64,000 nucleotides of DNA from Tragulus kanchil (taxonomy: Eukaryota; Chordata; Mammalia; Artiodactyla; Tragulidae), in NCBI GenBank assembly GCA_022376925.1, contig JAIOJX010000025.1, forward strand, positions 94,329,608-94,393,607, given 5' to 3'. This document shows, piece after piece, positions 13,402-24,725 of this stretch. Position 1 is the stretch's first letter, and each line of letters opens with the position of its first letter. Below the pieces are notes generated by a model. That model saw only the letters and a list, made by a program, of their open reading frames with translations, made no database searches and had not been told where the DNA came from. A program made the position numbers and the translations under genes.

Positions 13402-13670
13402 GGCTTCCCTGGTGGTTCAGTGGGTGAACAGTCCACCTTGCAGTGCAAGGGGCACTGGTTTGATCCCTGACTGGGGATGATCCCACATGTAGCGGAGCAG
13501 CTGGATCAGTGTGTCCAATTACGAGCCAGCATTCTGGAGTACACACACCCAGAGTTGGTGCTCTGCAAGAGAGGGGCCACTGCAATGGGAGACCCACACA
13601 GGTCAAAGAATAAAGATGGATGAAAATAAATAAAAGCCCAATAAAAGAGGCCAAAATTAAAAAAAAAAAT
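13402..13670 (+). mobile_element. tRNA-Glu SINE, palindrome-body family (older copy)
   Basis: A + strand copy in L1. The head starts GGCTTCCCTGGTGG with a B-box near 13459, the palindromic body has mutated, and it ends in an A-rich tail. Confidence 0.88.
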
Positions 13671-13826
13671 TAAATCCCTAAGAAATCTAGTAAAAAACAA
13701 AACTAATAAACAAGGCATATGAAAAGATGCTCAACGTTGTTAGTCATCAGAGAAATGCAAATTAAAGCCACAATGTGATATCATCTCATACCTGTCAGAA
13801 TGACTATCATCAAAAAGAACACAACA

Positions 13827-14160
13827 GGGGTTTTCCCCTGGTGGTCCAGTGGATAAGGACACCGCCTTGCAATGCAAGGGACGCCGGTTGGATCCCTGGC
13901 CTGGGAGGAGCCCACGTTCCGCGGAGCGGCTGGACTCATGTGTCGAATTGCCGAGTCGGAGCTCTGGAGCGCATGCGCCCAGAGCCGGTGCTCTGCGACG
14001 ACAGAGGCCACCACGATGGGAGGCCCACAGGAGCCAAAAGAACAAAGATGGATGAAAACAGAGAAATGGAAGACCAACAGAAGTGGCCCGCCCATCCCCT
14101 TCCCTCCCCACCCCACCCCCCAAAGGATAAATAAATAAAGTAAATGTTAAAAAAAGAAAA
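13827..14160 (+). mobile_element. tRNA-Glu SINE, palindrome-body family (full length)
   Basis: A young-looking copy with an intact palindrome (about 13960-13985) and the C-rich extended tail (CCCTTCCCTCCCC type) before AAATAAATAAAG. It splits an L1 and has flanking GAACACA repeats. Confidence 0.92.
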
Positions 14161-14499
14161 GAACACAGCAAATGTTGGTGAGGATGTGTAATAAAAATCA
14201 AGTTAATAATTTTAAATATAATTGGATTAAATTCTCTCAGGTAAAGGTACATAGTGGTTGAAAGGATTTAAAAAAAAAAAAAAAAAAAGCAAGACCCAAC
14301 TATATGCTTGCCTTCATGAGATTCACTTTGACTTTAAGACACACAGAGGCTGAAAGTAAAAGTATGGGAAAGGATATTCCATGTAAATGAAAAATAAGAC
14401 GGGGGGATGGCTCTATTTATATTCAAAAAACAGTCATAAGAGACAAATAAGCTCATTATATAATCATAAAGAGGTCAATTCATCAAAAGCATTCATCTG

Positions 14500-14695
14500 G
14501 GCTTCTCTGATGGTCTAATAGTTAAGAATCCACATGCCAACACAGAGGGGACACAGGTTTAATCCCTAGTTGGAGATTTCACATGCTGCGGAGCAAGTAA
14601 ACCCATGTGCCACAACTACTGGGTCTGTACTCTAGAGCCCATAAGCCACAACTACTGGAGCCCGAGTACCTATAGCTTATGCTCTGCGAACAGAT
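14500..14695 (+). mobile_element. CHR-type SINE
   Basis: A tRNA-Glu head (GGGCTTCTCTGATGG) is followed by the repeated CCACAACTACTG units of classical CHR SINEs. It is quite diverged and distinct from the palindrome-body family. Confidence 0.8.
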
Positions 14696-14699
14696 TAGA

Positions 14700-15415
14700 T
14701 AACCCACAAGAAATAGATAAATTCCTAGAAACATATTACTTCCTGAGACTGAATTATGAAGATATAAAAAATACAAATATACCAGTAACAACAAAGGGGA
14801 CTCAATCAGTAATCAAATCCCTCCAACAAAGAAAAGCCTAGGATCTTAGGGTTTTACTGGTGAATTCTAGAAACATTTAAAGAATAAATGACAATCATTC
14901 TCAAACTCTTACAAAAAATTGAAGAGATGGGAACATTTCCAAACTCATTTTATGAACCAGCATAACTCTGACATCAAAGCCAAATAAGGATACTGCAAGA
15001 AAAGAAAATTACAGGCTAATATCCCCGGTGTAAAGGATTTCAACAAAATACTAGCAAACCCATTCAGCATCATACCCATTCAGCATACACCATGATCAAG
15101 TGAGACTTATCCCCTAGATACATTTATAAAAATTGCATAGGTTGAATCACATGCAAATAAAAATCATACAATAACTCAATATATGAAGATAAAACATTTG
15201 AAAAAATTCAACATCCTTTTGTGATTAAAAAAAGAACTCTCAGCAAATTTGGTATAAAAGAAATTAACTGCAACACAATAAGGCCATATATGACAAGTAC
15301 ATAGCTATCATTATACTCAGTGGTAAAAAGCTGAAAACTTTTAGGATCAGGATAAAGGCAAGGATGCCTACTTTCACCAATTTTATTCAACATTAAGACT
15401 ATAAGTTTTATACAT
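14700..15415 (+). mobile_element. L1 ORF2 fragment (reverse-transcriptase region)
   Basis: Strongly decayed L1 sequence with recognisable RT-region text, ending beside a (CA)n tract. It overlaps in content with the L1 piece at 13190-13260, so the two are separate insertions. Confidence 0.7.
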
Positions 15416-15418
15416 GTG

Positions 15419-15419
<1 letters not shown>

Positions 15420-15458
<39 letters not shown>
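15420..15458. repeat. (CA)n microsatellite
   Basis: About 18 CA units at the end of an L1 fragment. Confidence 0.95.
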
Positions 15459-15459
<1 letters not shown>

Positions 15460-15592
15460 CCCATTGGAAAGAGTAGTTTAAAAGCATTCCACTTATTGTG
15501 CTAGATTTATAGCACTGGACAATAAGTAAACATGGATGAAATTGCCTGTATAGTTTCAGCATAGTTCTATCTTTAAAAATATGTGAGTTAAG

Positions 15593-15868
15593 GGCTTTCC
15601 TGGTGGTCCAATGGGTAAGGACACCACCTTGGAGTGCAAGGGACACCAGTTCAATCCCTGGCCTGAGAGGATCCCACATGCCGTGGAGAGGCTGGACCAT
15701 TGTGTCCAACTACCAAGCCAGAGCTCTGGAGTGTATGCACCCAGAGCCAGTGCTCTGCATCCAGCGAGGCCACTGTGATGGGAGGCCCACACAGGCCAAA
15801 GAACAAAGATGGATGAAAATAAATAAATGAAAGACCAGTAGAAGTGGCCAAAAAATAAAAAAAAAAAA
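15593..15868 (+). mobile_element. tRNA-Glu SINE, palindrome-body family
   Basis: A + strand copy with head, body and A-rich tail. Approximate flanking repeats (ATGTGAGTTAAG and ATGTGCATTAAG) suggest the target site. Confidence 0.88.
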
Positions 15869-16640
15869 TGTGCATTAAGAGACTGAAAGTTAGGACTCAT
15901 CACTTTAACATCAGTGTAAATCTGTTCTTTTGATTGTTATCTATGACTAATAGCCTAGCACATTATCTTCCTGTCAAAAATTTTTAAAGAGTTATCCAAC
16001 AGTGAGTCAAATGCACACAGTATTATAGAAATAGCTCTGCTGCTATCCAAGCTTCATTCTCTTGAGAAGCTGCTGAATGTACAATTCTAGTTTACCGAAG
16101 GCTTTAATATTCAGCCCCGCAGAAATATGAACTACATCATGTTACCATAAATAATTTTGTGGCTCAGTTCAGTTCAGTTCAGTTCAGTTGCTCAGTTGTG
16201 TTCTGCTGTTTGCGACCCCATGGACTGCAGCATGCCAGGTTCCCCTGTCTTTCACCATCTCCTGGAGGCTGCTCAAACTCATGTCCATTGATTCAGTGAT
16301 ACCACCAGACCATCTTCATCCTCTGTCACTTCCCTATCCTTCTGCCTTTAATTTTTTACAGCATCAGGGTCTTTTCCAATGAGTCATCTCTTCGCAACAG
16401 GTGGCCAAAGCATTGGAGCTTCAGCTTCAGCATCAGTTCTTCCAATGAATATTCAGAGTTGATTTCCTTTAGGATTGACTGGCTTGTTATCTTTGCAGTC
16501 CAAGGGACTCTCGAGAGCCTTCCCAACATCACAGTTCAAAGACATCAATTCTTTGACACTCAGCCTTATTTATGGTCTTTCACATTCATATAACTACTGG
16601 GAAAACCATAGCTTTGACTATAGGGACTTTCATCAGCAAG

Positions 16641-16671
16641 GTCTCTCTCTTTCTCTCTCTCTCTCTCTCTT
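16641..16671. repeat. (TC)n microsatellite
   Basis: (TC)n at the boundary between BovB and the tail of a SINE; repeated at 17767-17797. Confidence 0.9.
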
Positions 16672-16938
16672 TTAAATGTTGGCCTCTTTTATTAGTTTTT
16701 TGTTTATTTATTTATTTTCATCCATCTTTATTCATTGGTCTATGTGAGTCTCCCATTGCGGTGGTCTCTCTCATTGCTGAGAGCCGACTCTGGGTGCATG
16801 TACTCCAGAGCACTGGCTGGTAATTGGACACACCAGTTCAGCCGCTCCACAGCATGTGGGAGCTTCCCAGTCCAGGAATCGAACGGTGGCCCCAGAACTG
16901 CAAGGTGGACTCTACCCACTGGACCACCAGGGAAACCC
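16672..16938 (-). mobile_element. tRNA-Glu SINE in BovB
   Basis: A - strand copy next to a (TC)n tract (16641-16671), interrupting BovB. It is repeated at 17798-18064 by D6. Confidence 0.88.
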
Positions 16939-18289
16939 ATGCATTTGAATACGCTATCTAGGTTTGTCATAGCTTTTCTTCCAAGGAGCAAGTGTCTTTT
17001 AATTTTATGGCTGCAGTTACCGTCTGCAGTGATTTTGGAGCCCAAGAAAATGAAGTCTGTCACTGTTTCCATTGTTTACCCATCTATTTGCTGTGAAGTG
17101 ATGGAACCAGATGTCGCGGTCATTGTTTTTTTGAATGTTGAGTTTTAGGCCAGTTTTTTGTGGCTAAACCAGTAAAAGTGTCAGAAGACTCCCATTTTAA
17201 ACAGTTTTCTAGTTTTTACATGTAATCTCTAGGAAGATCTAATGACAGAGCTAAGTAATTTCCCATCAGCTCACTTAGGGAAATTTGAGCTCTCTTTTAT
17301 TTAACTTTACATATAATCTCATATCTGTATCATATTTATTAATTACATAGAGAAAAGGCTATTTACAGCAAAGATAGTGTGCAGGCACCACCTTAATAAA
17401 ATATTTATAGAGTTAGCATCATTGGTAATGCTTTCTGGTTGATGCACTGAGATGGACACAGCATCTCTCTATGGTATTCCTGGCAAAATGTATAACCTAA
17501 ATCTAATCATGGAGAAATATTAGGAAGTCAAATCAAGGAATGAACCTTTGGCTTCAGCTTCAGCATCAGTTCTTCAATGAATATTCAGAGTTGATTTCCT
17601 TTAACTGGCTTGTTATCTTTGCAGTCCAAGGGACTCTCGAGAGCCTTCCCAACATCACAGTTCAAAGACATCAATTCTTTGACACTCAGCCTTATTTATG
17701 GTCTTTCACATTCATATAACTACTGGGAAAACCATAGCTTTGACTATAGGGACTTTCATCAGCAAGGTCTCTCTCTTTCTCTCTCTCTCTCTCTCTTTTA
17801 AATGTTGGCCTCTTTTATTAGTTTTTTGTTTATTTATTTATTTTCATCCATCTTTATTCATTGGTCTATGTGAGTCTCCCATTGCGGTGGTCTCTCTCAT
17901 TGCTGAGAGCCGACTCTGGGTGCATGTACTCCAGAGCACTGGCTGGTAATTGGACACACCAGTTCAGCCGCTCCACAGCATGTGGGAGCTTCCCAGTCCA
18001 GGAATCGAACGGTGGCCCCAGAACTGCAAGGTGGACTCTACCCACTGGACCACCAGGGAAACCCATGCATTTGAATACGCTATCTAGGTTTGTCATAGCT
18101 TTTCTTCCAAGGAGCAAGTGTCTTTTAATTTCATAGCACCAGTTACCATCTGCAGTGATTTTGGAGCCCAAGAAAATGAAGTCTGTCACTGTTTCCATTG
18201 TTTACCCATCTATTTGCTGTGAAGTGATGGAACCAGATGTCGCGGTCATTGTTTTTTTGAATGTTGAGTTTTAGGCCAGTTTTTTGTGG

Positions 18290-21185
18290 CTAAACCAGTA
18301 AAAGTGTCAGAAGACTCCCATTTTAAACAGTTTTCTAGTTTTTACATGTAATCTCTAGGAAGATCTAATGACAGAGCTAAGTAATTTCCCATCAGCTCAC
18401 TTAGGGAAATTTGAGCTCTCTTTTATTTAACTTTACATATAATCTCATATCTGTATCATATTTATTAATTACATAGAGAAAAGGCTATTTACAGCAAAGA
18501 TAGTGTGCAGGCACCACCTTAATAAAATATTTATAGAGTTAGCATCATTGGTAATGCTTTCTGGTTGATGCACTGAGATGGACACAGCATCTCTCTATGG
18601 TATTCCTGGCAAAATGTATAACCTAAATCTAATCATGGAGAAATATTAGGAAGTCAAATCAAGGAATGAACTTGCTGCAAATTAATTGGCCTGAATGCTT
18701 CATAATGTAAAGACCATGAAAGAATAAAAAAGATGAAGGAGCTATTTTGTATTAAAAGAGACAAATGAAAAAAAAGAGAGAGGGATAATTGAGATATGAC
18801 AACTAAGTGCAGTGTTTGATCCCAGAGTGGATCCTGGACTAGAATATTTTTTTCGTTTGCTACAATTGTACAAGCAAAAATGGTATGAAAGATATACATT
18901 ATACAATAATATTGTATCAATACTAATTTACTGATTTTGATTATCAAACTGTAGTGATATAAGATAATGTCTTGTTTTGAAGTGTTTGAACCTTAGGTCT
19001 ACAAATTACTCTTTAAAATCTAGCTAATGAAACCTATTAATTTAGAAACTTTAAATGAGCATACTTGTTCTGTGTTAATTATAACTTTTATAAAAGTCTG
19101 AAATAAGAAGAAAGATAACATACAATAGTCCCTTCTAGTACCACCAAAAACACATAGCATAATTAACTTTTCTTTCTCAGTTTAGAGAAATGCTACATGC
19201 ATAAGCTCTTTCCCAGTCTTGTTATAATTTTGAGCAATGTAAATTAGGGTTGTGGTATTAGACATGAAGCTATTAAACAGTTTAGAGTATTAGTGAGAGA
19301 GCAAATAAGTCAGAATGGGTAAATCCAAAATGGGGAAAGTCCACACTGAGAAAAGATGCTAAAGAGAGGCAGAGGCCAGTACCTTGAGAGCCCAATAAAC
19401 CACTGTGCCAGGAAACCGCACAATCTTATGGAAGTGGGCTTATGAGACTATTTTAATTTCTCTAGGAAGATCTAATGACAGAGCTAAGTAATTTCCCATC
19501 AGCTCGCTTAGGGAAATGTGAGCTCTCGTTTATTTAACTTTACATATAATCTCATATCTGTATCATATTTATTAATTACATAGAGAAAAGGCTATTTACA
19601 GCAAAGATAGTGTGCAGGCACCACCTTAATAAAATATTTATAGAGTTAGCATCATTGGTAATGCTTTCTGGTTGATGCACTGAGATGGACACAGCATCTC
19701 TCTATGGTATTCCTGGCAAAATGTATAACCTAAATCTAATCATGGAGAAATATTAGGAAGTCAAATCAAGGAATGAACTTGCTGCAAATTAATTGGCCTG
19801 AATGCTTCATAATGTAAAGACCATGAAAGAGAAAAAAAAAAGATGAAGGAGCTATTTTGTATTAAAAGAGACAAATGAAAAAAAAGAGAGAGGGATAATT
19901 GAGATATGACAACTAAGTGCAGTGTTTGATCCCAGAGTGGATCCTGGACTAGAATATTTTTTTCGTTTGCTACAATTGTACAAGCAAAAATGGTATGAAA
20001 GATATACATTATACAATAATATTGTATCAATACTAATTTACTGATTTTGATTATCAAACTGTAGTGATATAAGATAATGTCTTGTTTTGAAGTGTTTGAA
20101 CCTTAGGTCTACAAATTACTCTTTAAAATCTAGCTAATGAAACCTATTAATTTAGAAACTTTAAATGAGCATACTTGTTCTGTGTTAATTATAACTTTTA
20201 TAAAAGTCTGAAATAAGAAGAAAGATAACATACAATAGTCCCTTCTAGTACCACCAAAAACACATAGCATAATTAACTTTTCTTTCTCAGTTTAGAGAAA
20301 TGCTACATGCATAAGCTCTTTCCCAGTCTTGTTATAATTTTGAGCAATGTAAATTAGGGTTGTGGTATTAGACATGAAGCTATTAAACAGTTTAGAGTAT
20401 TAGTGAGAGAGCAAATAAGTCAGAATGGGTAAATCCAAAATGGGGAAAGTCCACACTGAGAAAAGATGCTAAAGAGAGGCAGAGGCCAGTACCTTGAGAG
20501 CCCAATAAACCACTGTGCCAGGAAACCGCACAATCTTATGGAAGTGGGCTTATGAGTTCTTGACATTTGTCTGCATCTATGAATATCTTACTGTGAATAT
20601 CTATCTATCACATGTAAAACAAGGTACACTAAAGCAGGTCATTGCATTTCCATAGATTATTTTGTTAATTATTAATATAACTACAGAATGAAATTGAGAA
20701 TGGTATGTTCTGCTATCTTTATATCTTATACTCTGACATGAGAAAGATTTGCTTTCTTTCTAGTTTGCAACACCAGTGTAAGAGACTGAAGGGGATTCAC
20801 TTTTAATGCGCCATTAGAAGGTTTAAGTTGTAATTGAAGGTCATTACTGTGTCAATTATCTTGACAGAAAAACAGTGGCTCAGTCAAGACGATAGATAGT
20901 GTTTGACCTTGGGTGTATCTCTTTTTTGTCTACTTCTCATACACCAGGGTGACAAATGGCCGAAAAATCTCTGTTCACATCTTTGAAAGAGTTTACCAAT
21001 GAGGAAGAGAAGCCTTGCAATCAGAAAATTGGGGAGTGAGTGTAGAAAATAGATGCTGGATACTGAAGAATATTTGAGTGAAAATATAAAGTCTTTAAGG
21101 GAAAAAAATACTTCTAATTTATATCTGTTTCAGGATTTCTGAACTTTCATTTACTCTCATATAAAAAAATACATATGAAAAGAAT
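18290..21185. other. No gene seen; AT-rich intergenic DNA with D6/D7 copies
   Basis: No splice-bounded coding segments or known elements were recognised. Confidence 0.5.
18352..20556. repeat. Tandem duplication D7 (18352-19446 / 19459-20556)
   Basis: Offset 1107-1110, with an A-run difference near 18726/19834. The left copy overlaps the end of D6 by about 320 bp. Confidence 0.96.
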
Positions 21186-21189
21186 GAGC

Positions 21190-21524
21190 AGGGCTTCCCC
21201 TGGTGGTCCAGTGGGTAAGGACACCGCCTTGCAGTGCAAGGGGCGCCGGTTCGAGCCCTGGCCTGGGAAGATCCCACGTGCCACGGAGCGGCTGGACTGA
21301 TGTGTCCAATCACCGAGCCGGAACTCTGGAGCGCATGCGCCCAGAGCCGGCGCTCTGCAACAACAGACGCCACCGCGATGGGAGGCCCACATGGGCCAAA
21401 GAACAAAGACGAATGAAAATAGAGAAATGAAAGACCAATAGAAGTGGCCCACCCACTCCCCTCCCTCCCCAACCCGACCCCCGCCCAAAGTAAATAAATA
21501 AATAAATCTTTAAAAAAAAAAAAA
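21190..21524 (+). mobile_element. tRNA-Glu SINE, palindrome-body family (best copy)
   Basis: A full-length copy with A-box and B-box (CCGGTTCGAGCCC), a palindrome at 21324-21346, a C-rich tail and (AAAT)n. AATGAGCAG occurs on both sides (about 21183 and 21525). It is about 96% identical by eye to 33582-33913. Confidence 0.93.
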
Positions 21525-21564
21525 ATGAGCAGATGAGCCATAGACTGAGAGGATTTACAAAAGA

Positions 21565-22635
21565 CATATTCCACATGGAACTGTTATATAAAATGTTAGA
21601 AAGAATTCTTAGAGCTCAACAAGAAAATGAATGAACAACTCAATTTAAAAATGGGCAAAAGATCTGAATAAATATCTCACCAAAGGAGATATACAGATGC
21701 CAAAAACATATGAAAAGATGTTCAACTTCATACATACTTAGGGAATTGCACATTAAACTAATGAGATACTACTATATACCTCTTAGAATGAAAAAAATCA
21801 AAAACATTGACAACACCAGATCTAAACTAATAGGAACGCTCATTCATTGTTGGTGGGAATGTAAATGGCATAGCCACTCTGGAAGACAGTCTGGCAGTTT
21901 CTTACAAAACTAAATATACTCTTACCATATGATCCAGCAATCACATTCCTTGGTATTTACCCAAATGAGTTAAAAGCTTATGTCCACACAAAAACTTGCA
22001 CAAGAATGTTTACATAAGCTTTCTTCATAATTGCCAAACCTTGGAAGCTACCAAGATGACTTTCAGTAGGTGAATGGATAAACAAACCCTGGTACACCTA
22101 CACAATGAAATATTTTTCAACAGTAAAAAGAAATGAGCTATCAGTTCATAAAAATTAAACCTTAAATATATACTGCTGAGTGAAAGAAGTCAATCTGAAA
22201 AGGCTACATACTGTATGATTCCAACTACACGACATTCAGGAAAAGGCAAAATTATACAGACATTAAAAAAAAAAAAATCAGTGGTTGCCAGGGGTTTGGG
22301 CAAGTGCTTAGCAAGTGAAGCACAGATGATTTTTTGGGTCGTGAAAACACTTTGTGTGATGCTGTTAATACAATGGTAGATATTTGTCATTATTCATTTG
22401 TCCGAACTTATAAAATCTACAATGCCAACAATGAATCCTAATAAAAACTATGGGTTTGAGGTGATAAAAATATGTCAATGTATGTTCATTGATTCCAACA
22501 AGTGTGTTACTCTTGTGGGGGATGTTATAGTTGGGGAGGCTGTGTATGTTTGTGAAAGAGGGGATGTATAGAAACTCTCTGTACTTACCATTCAATTGTG
22601 CTGTGAACCTAAAATTTCTCTAAAAATTAATCTAT
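21565..22635 (+). mobile_element. Old L1 3' end
   Basis: Decayed ORF2 end and 3' UTR: the text encodes remnants such as GTLIHCWWECKWHSHSGRQ and continues into the typical L1 tail before an A/T-rich stretch. Many stops. Its final ~95 bp recur at 23632-23725 (D8). Confidence 0.8.
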
Positions 22636-24725
22636 AAATAAATATACTAACTATATAATTTATATATATGTATATCATATAAAAATTCAGAGACCACCAA
22701 GACTAAAGCCAAAAATTCCCCTAAAGCAATCCTATTCAAGAGCTTGGAAAATAAATTACTTAAGTTTTATGATCAATTTTTACATTAAAAGACTATTTTG
22801 GCGACAGTGTAGGGGATGAATCAAAAAAAGACAAGGCTGGAGGCAGGACCTATTAAAAAGACTATTGTTGAAAAATAGGACAGAAGTCATGAGGATCCAG
22901 ACTAAGGGATGCAAATGATAGGACCTGGTGACTGACTGCACGTAGGAGGTGAGGGGAGGGCAAAAGTATACGCTGACTTCAGTTCGAGGGCCCAGGTGAT
23001 TCAGTGGATGCTGGTATCATTTACTAAGTTTAGTAAAGAGGAGGGAGAGTTGTGGGGGACAGTGAGATATTAAATTTAAGAGGATCATTTTGTCTGATTT
23101 AATCAACTTATGTAACATTTTTCAGTTTTTAAGTTCTATTACTATAAGTTGACGAGTAAACTATGTTTCAGTGAGATCATTACATTAAAAGAAAATATCC
23201 TCAGTGACAAGTCTAAACACTGTTTAAAAAATGTGGTTTTATTTTCCTTTGGAAGGAAAGCAAGAAGAAACCAGGGCAGAATGAGCCTCAGGTCTGTTTC
23301 CTGGGTGTCAGCAGGCCACGTAGTAAGTGGTAGGAAGATCCCCTATGGTTCAGTGCTAAAGAATCCACCTGTAATGCAGGATACACAGGAGACCTGTGTT
23401 CCTACTTGGGTCAGGAAGTTTCCTGGAGGAGGGAAAGGCAGGCTACTCCAGTGATTTTGCTGGGAAAGATCCCATGGAAGCAGCCTGGCAGGCTACAGTT
23501 TATGAGCTCACAAAGGACATGACTGAAAGGATTGAGCAAGTAGCAGGAAGTTCAGTGTTGGGCTATGAGTCACTCAAAGATGTCTGACAGGCTAAGAAAA
23601 TCAGGAAGAGAATCTTTCAAAAACTTGGAATTGTGTATGTTTGTGAAAGAGGGGATGTATAGAAACTCTCTGTACTTACCATTCAATTGTGCTGTGAACC
23701 TAAAATTTCTCTAAAAATTAATCTATAAATAAATATACTAACTATATAATTTATATATATGTATATCATATAAAAATTCAGAGACCACCAAGACTAAAGC
23801 CAAAAATTCCCCTAAAGCAATCCTATTCAAGAGCTTGGAAAATAAATTACTTAAGTTTTATGATCAATTTTTACATTAAAAGACTATTTTGGCGACAGTG
23901 TAGGGGATGAATCAAAAAAAGACAAGGCTGGAGGCAGGACCTATTAAAAAGACTATTGTTGAAAAATAGGACAGAAGTCATGAGGATCCAGACTAAGGGA
24001 TGCAAATGATAGGACCTGGTGACTGACTGCACGTAGGAGGTGAGGGGAGGGCAAAAGTATCGCTGACTTCAGTTCGAGGGCCCAGGTGATTCAGTGGATG
24101 CTGGTATCATTTACTAAGTTTAGTAAAGAGGAGGGAGAGTTGTGGGGGACAGTGAGATATTAAATTTAAGAGGATCATTTTGTCTGATTTAATCAACTTA
24201 TGTAACATTTTTCAGTTTTTAAGTTCTATTACTATAAGTTGACGAGTAAACTATGTTTCAGTGAGATCATTACATTAAAAGAAAATATCCTCAGTGACAA
24301 GTCTAAACACTGTTTAAAAAATGTGGTTTTATTTTCCTTTGGAAGGAAAGCAAGAAGAAACCAGGGCAGAATGAGCCTCAGGTCTGTTTCCTGGGTGTCA
24401 GCAGGCCACGTAGTAAGTGGTAGGAAGATCCCCTATGGTTCAGTGCTAAAGAATCCACCTGTAATGCAGGATACACAGGAGACCTGTGTTCCTACTTGGG
24501 TCAGGAAGTTTCCTGGAGGAGGGAAAGGCAGGCTACTCCAGTGATTTTGCTGGGAAAGATCCCATGGAAGCAGCCTGGCAGGCTACAGTTTATGAGCTCA
24601 CAAAGGACATGACTGAAAGGATTGAGCAAGTAGCAGGAAGTTCAGTGTTGGGCTATGAGTCACTCAAAGATGTCTGACAGGCTAAGAAAATCAGGAAGAG
24701 AATCTTTCAAAAACTTGGAATTGTG
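22541..24725. repeat. Tandem duplication D8 (22541-23631 / 23632-24725)
   Basis: Abutting copies, offset 1091, with one 1-bp indel seen near 22970/24060. Both copies carry the same Bov-tA SINE. Confidence 0.97.
23333..23563 (+). mobile_element. Bov-tA SINE
   Basis: A diverged + strand copy: tRNA-like head AAGATCCCCTATGGTTCAG, then GGCAGGCTACAGTTTATG and ACATGACTGAA. Repeated at 24424-24654 (D8). Confidence 0.82.

Larger units (their letters stand above)
13115..14230 (+). mobile_element. L1 ORF2 fragment split by two SINEs
   Basis: L1-like sequence at 13190-13400, 13672-13826 and about 14150-14230 belongs to one + strand ORF2 relic, interrupted by SINEs at 13402-13670 and 13827-14160. The second SINE has flanking AAAAGAACACA-type target duplications. 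Confidence 0.75.
16160..17160 (-). mobile_element. BovB 3' fragment with SINE insertion
   Basis: The BovB 3' end is marked by the repeated TTCAGTTCAG tail at 16166-16190. Coding remnants of the C-terminal region appear (FIFLGSKITADGN near 17050). It is interrupted by a (TC)n tract and a SINE at 16641-16938. Most of it recurs at 17551-18290 through D6. Confidence 0.9.
16418..18672. repeat. Tandem duplication D6 (16418-17545 / 17551-18672)
   Basis: Offset 1133 falling to 1126 through a 7-bp loss near 17602. It duplicates part of a BovB with its SINE insertion. A substitution cluster lies at 17001-17025 versus 18128-18151. Confidence 0.95.

Noticed and set aside
13740..14252. 170-codon - strand frame, and similar 100-170-codon frames at 8553-9029, 9728-10246, 21119-21574 and 32683-33084
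   Set aside because: All are translations of the tRNA-Glu SINE and its flanks. Their shared peptide phrases come from the repeat, not from a protein family.
15420..15458. CRISPR-like or regulatory array
   Set aside because: It is a plain (CA)n microsatellite in a mammalian genome, with no spacer structure.
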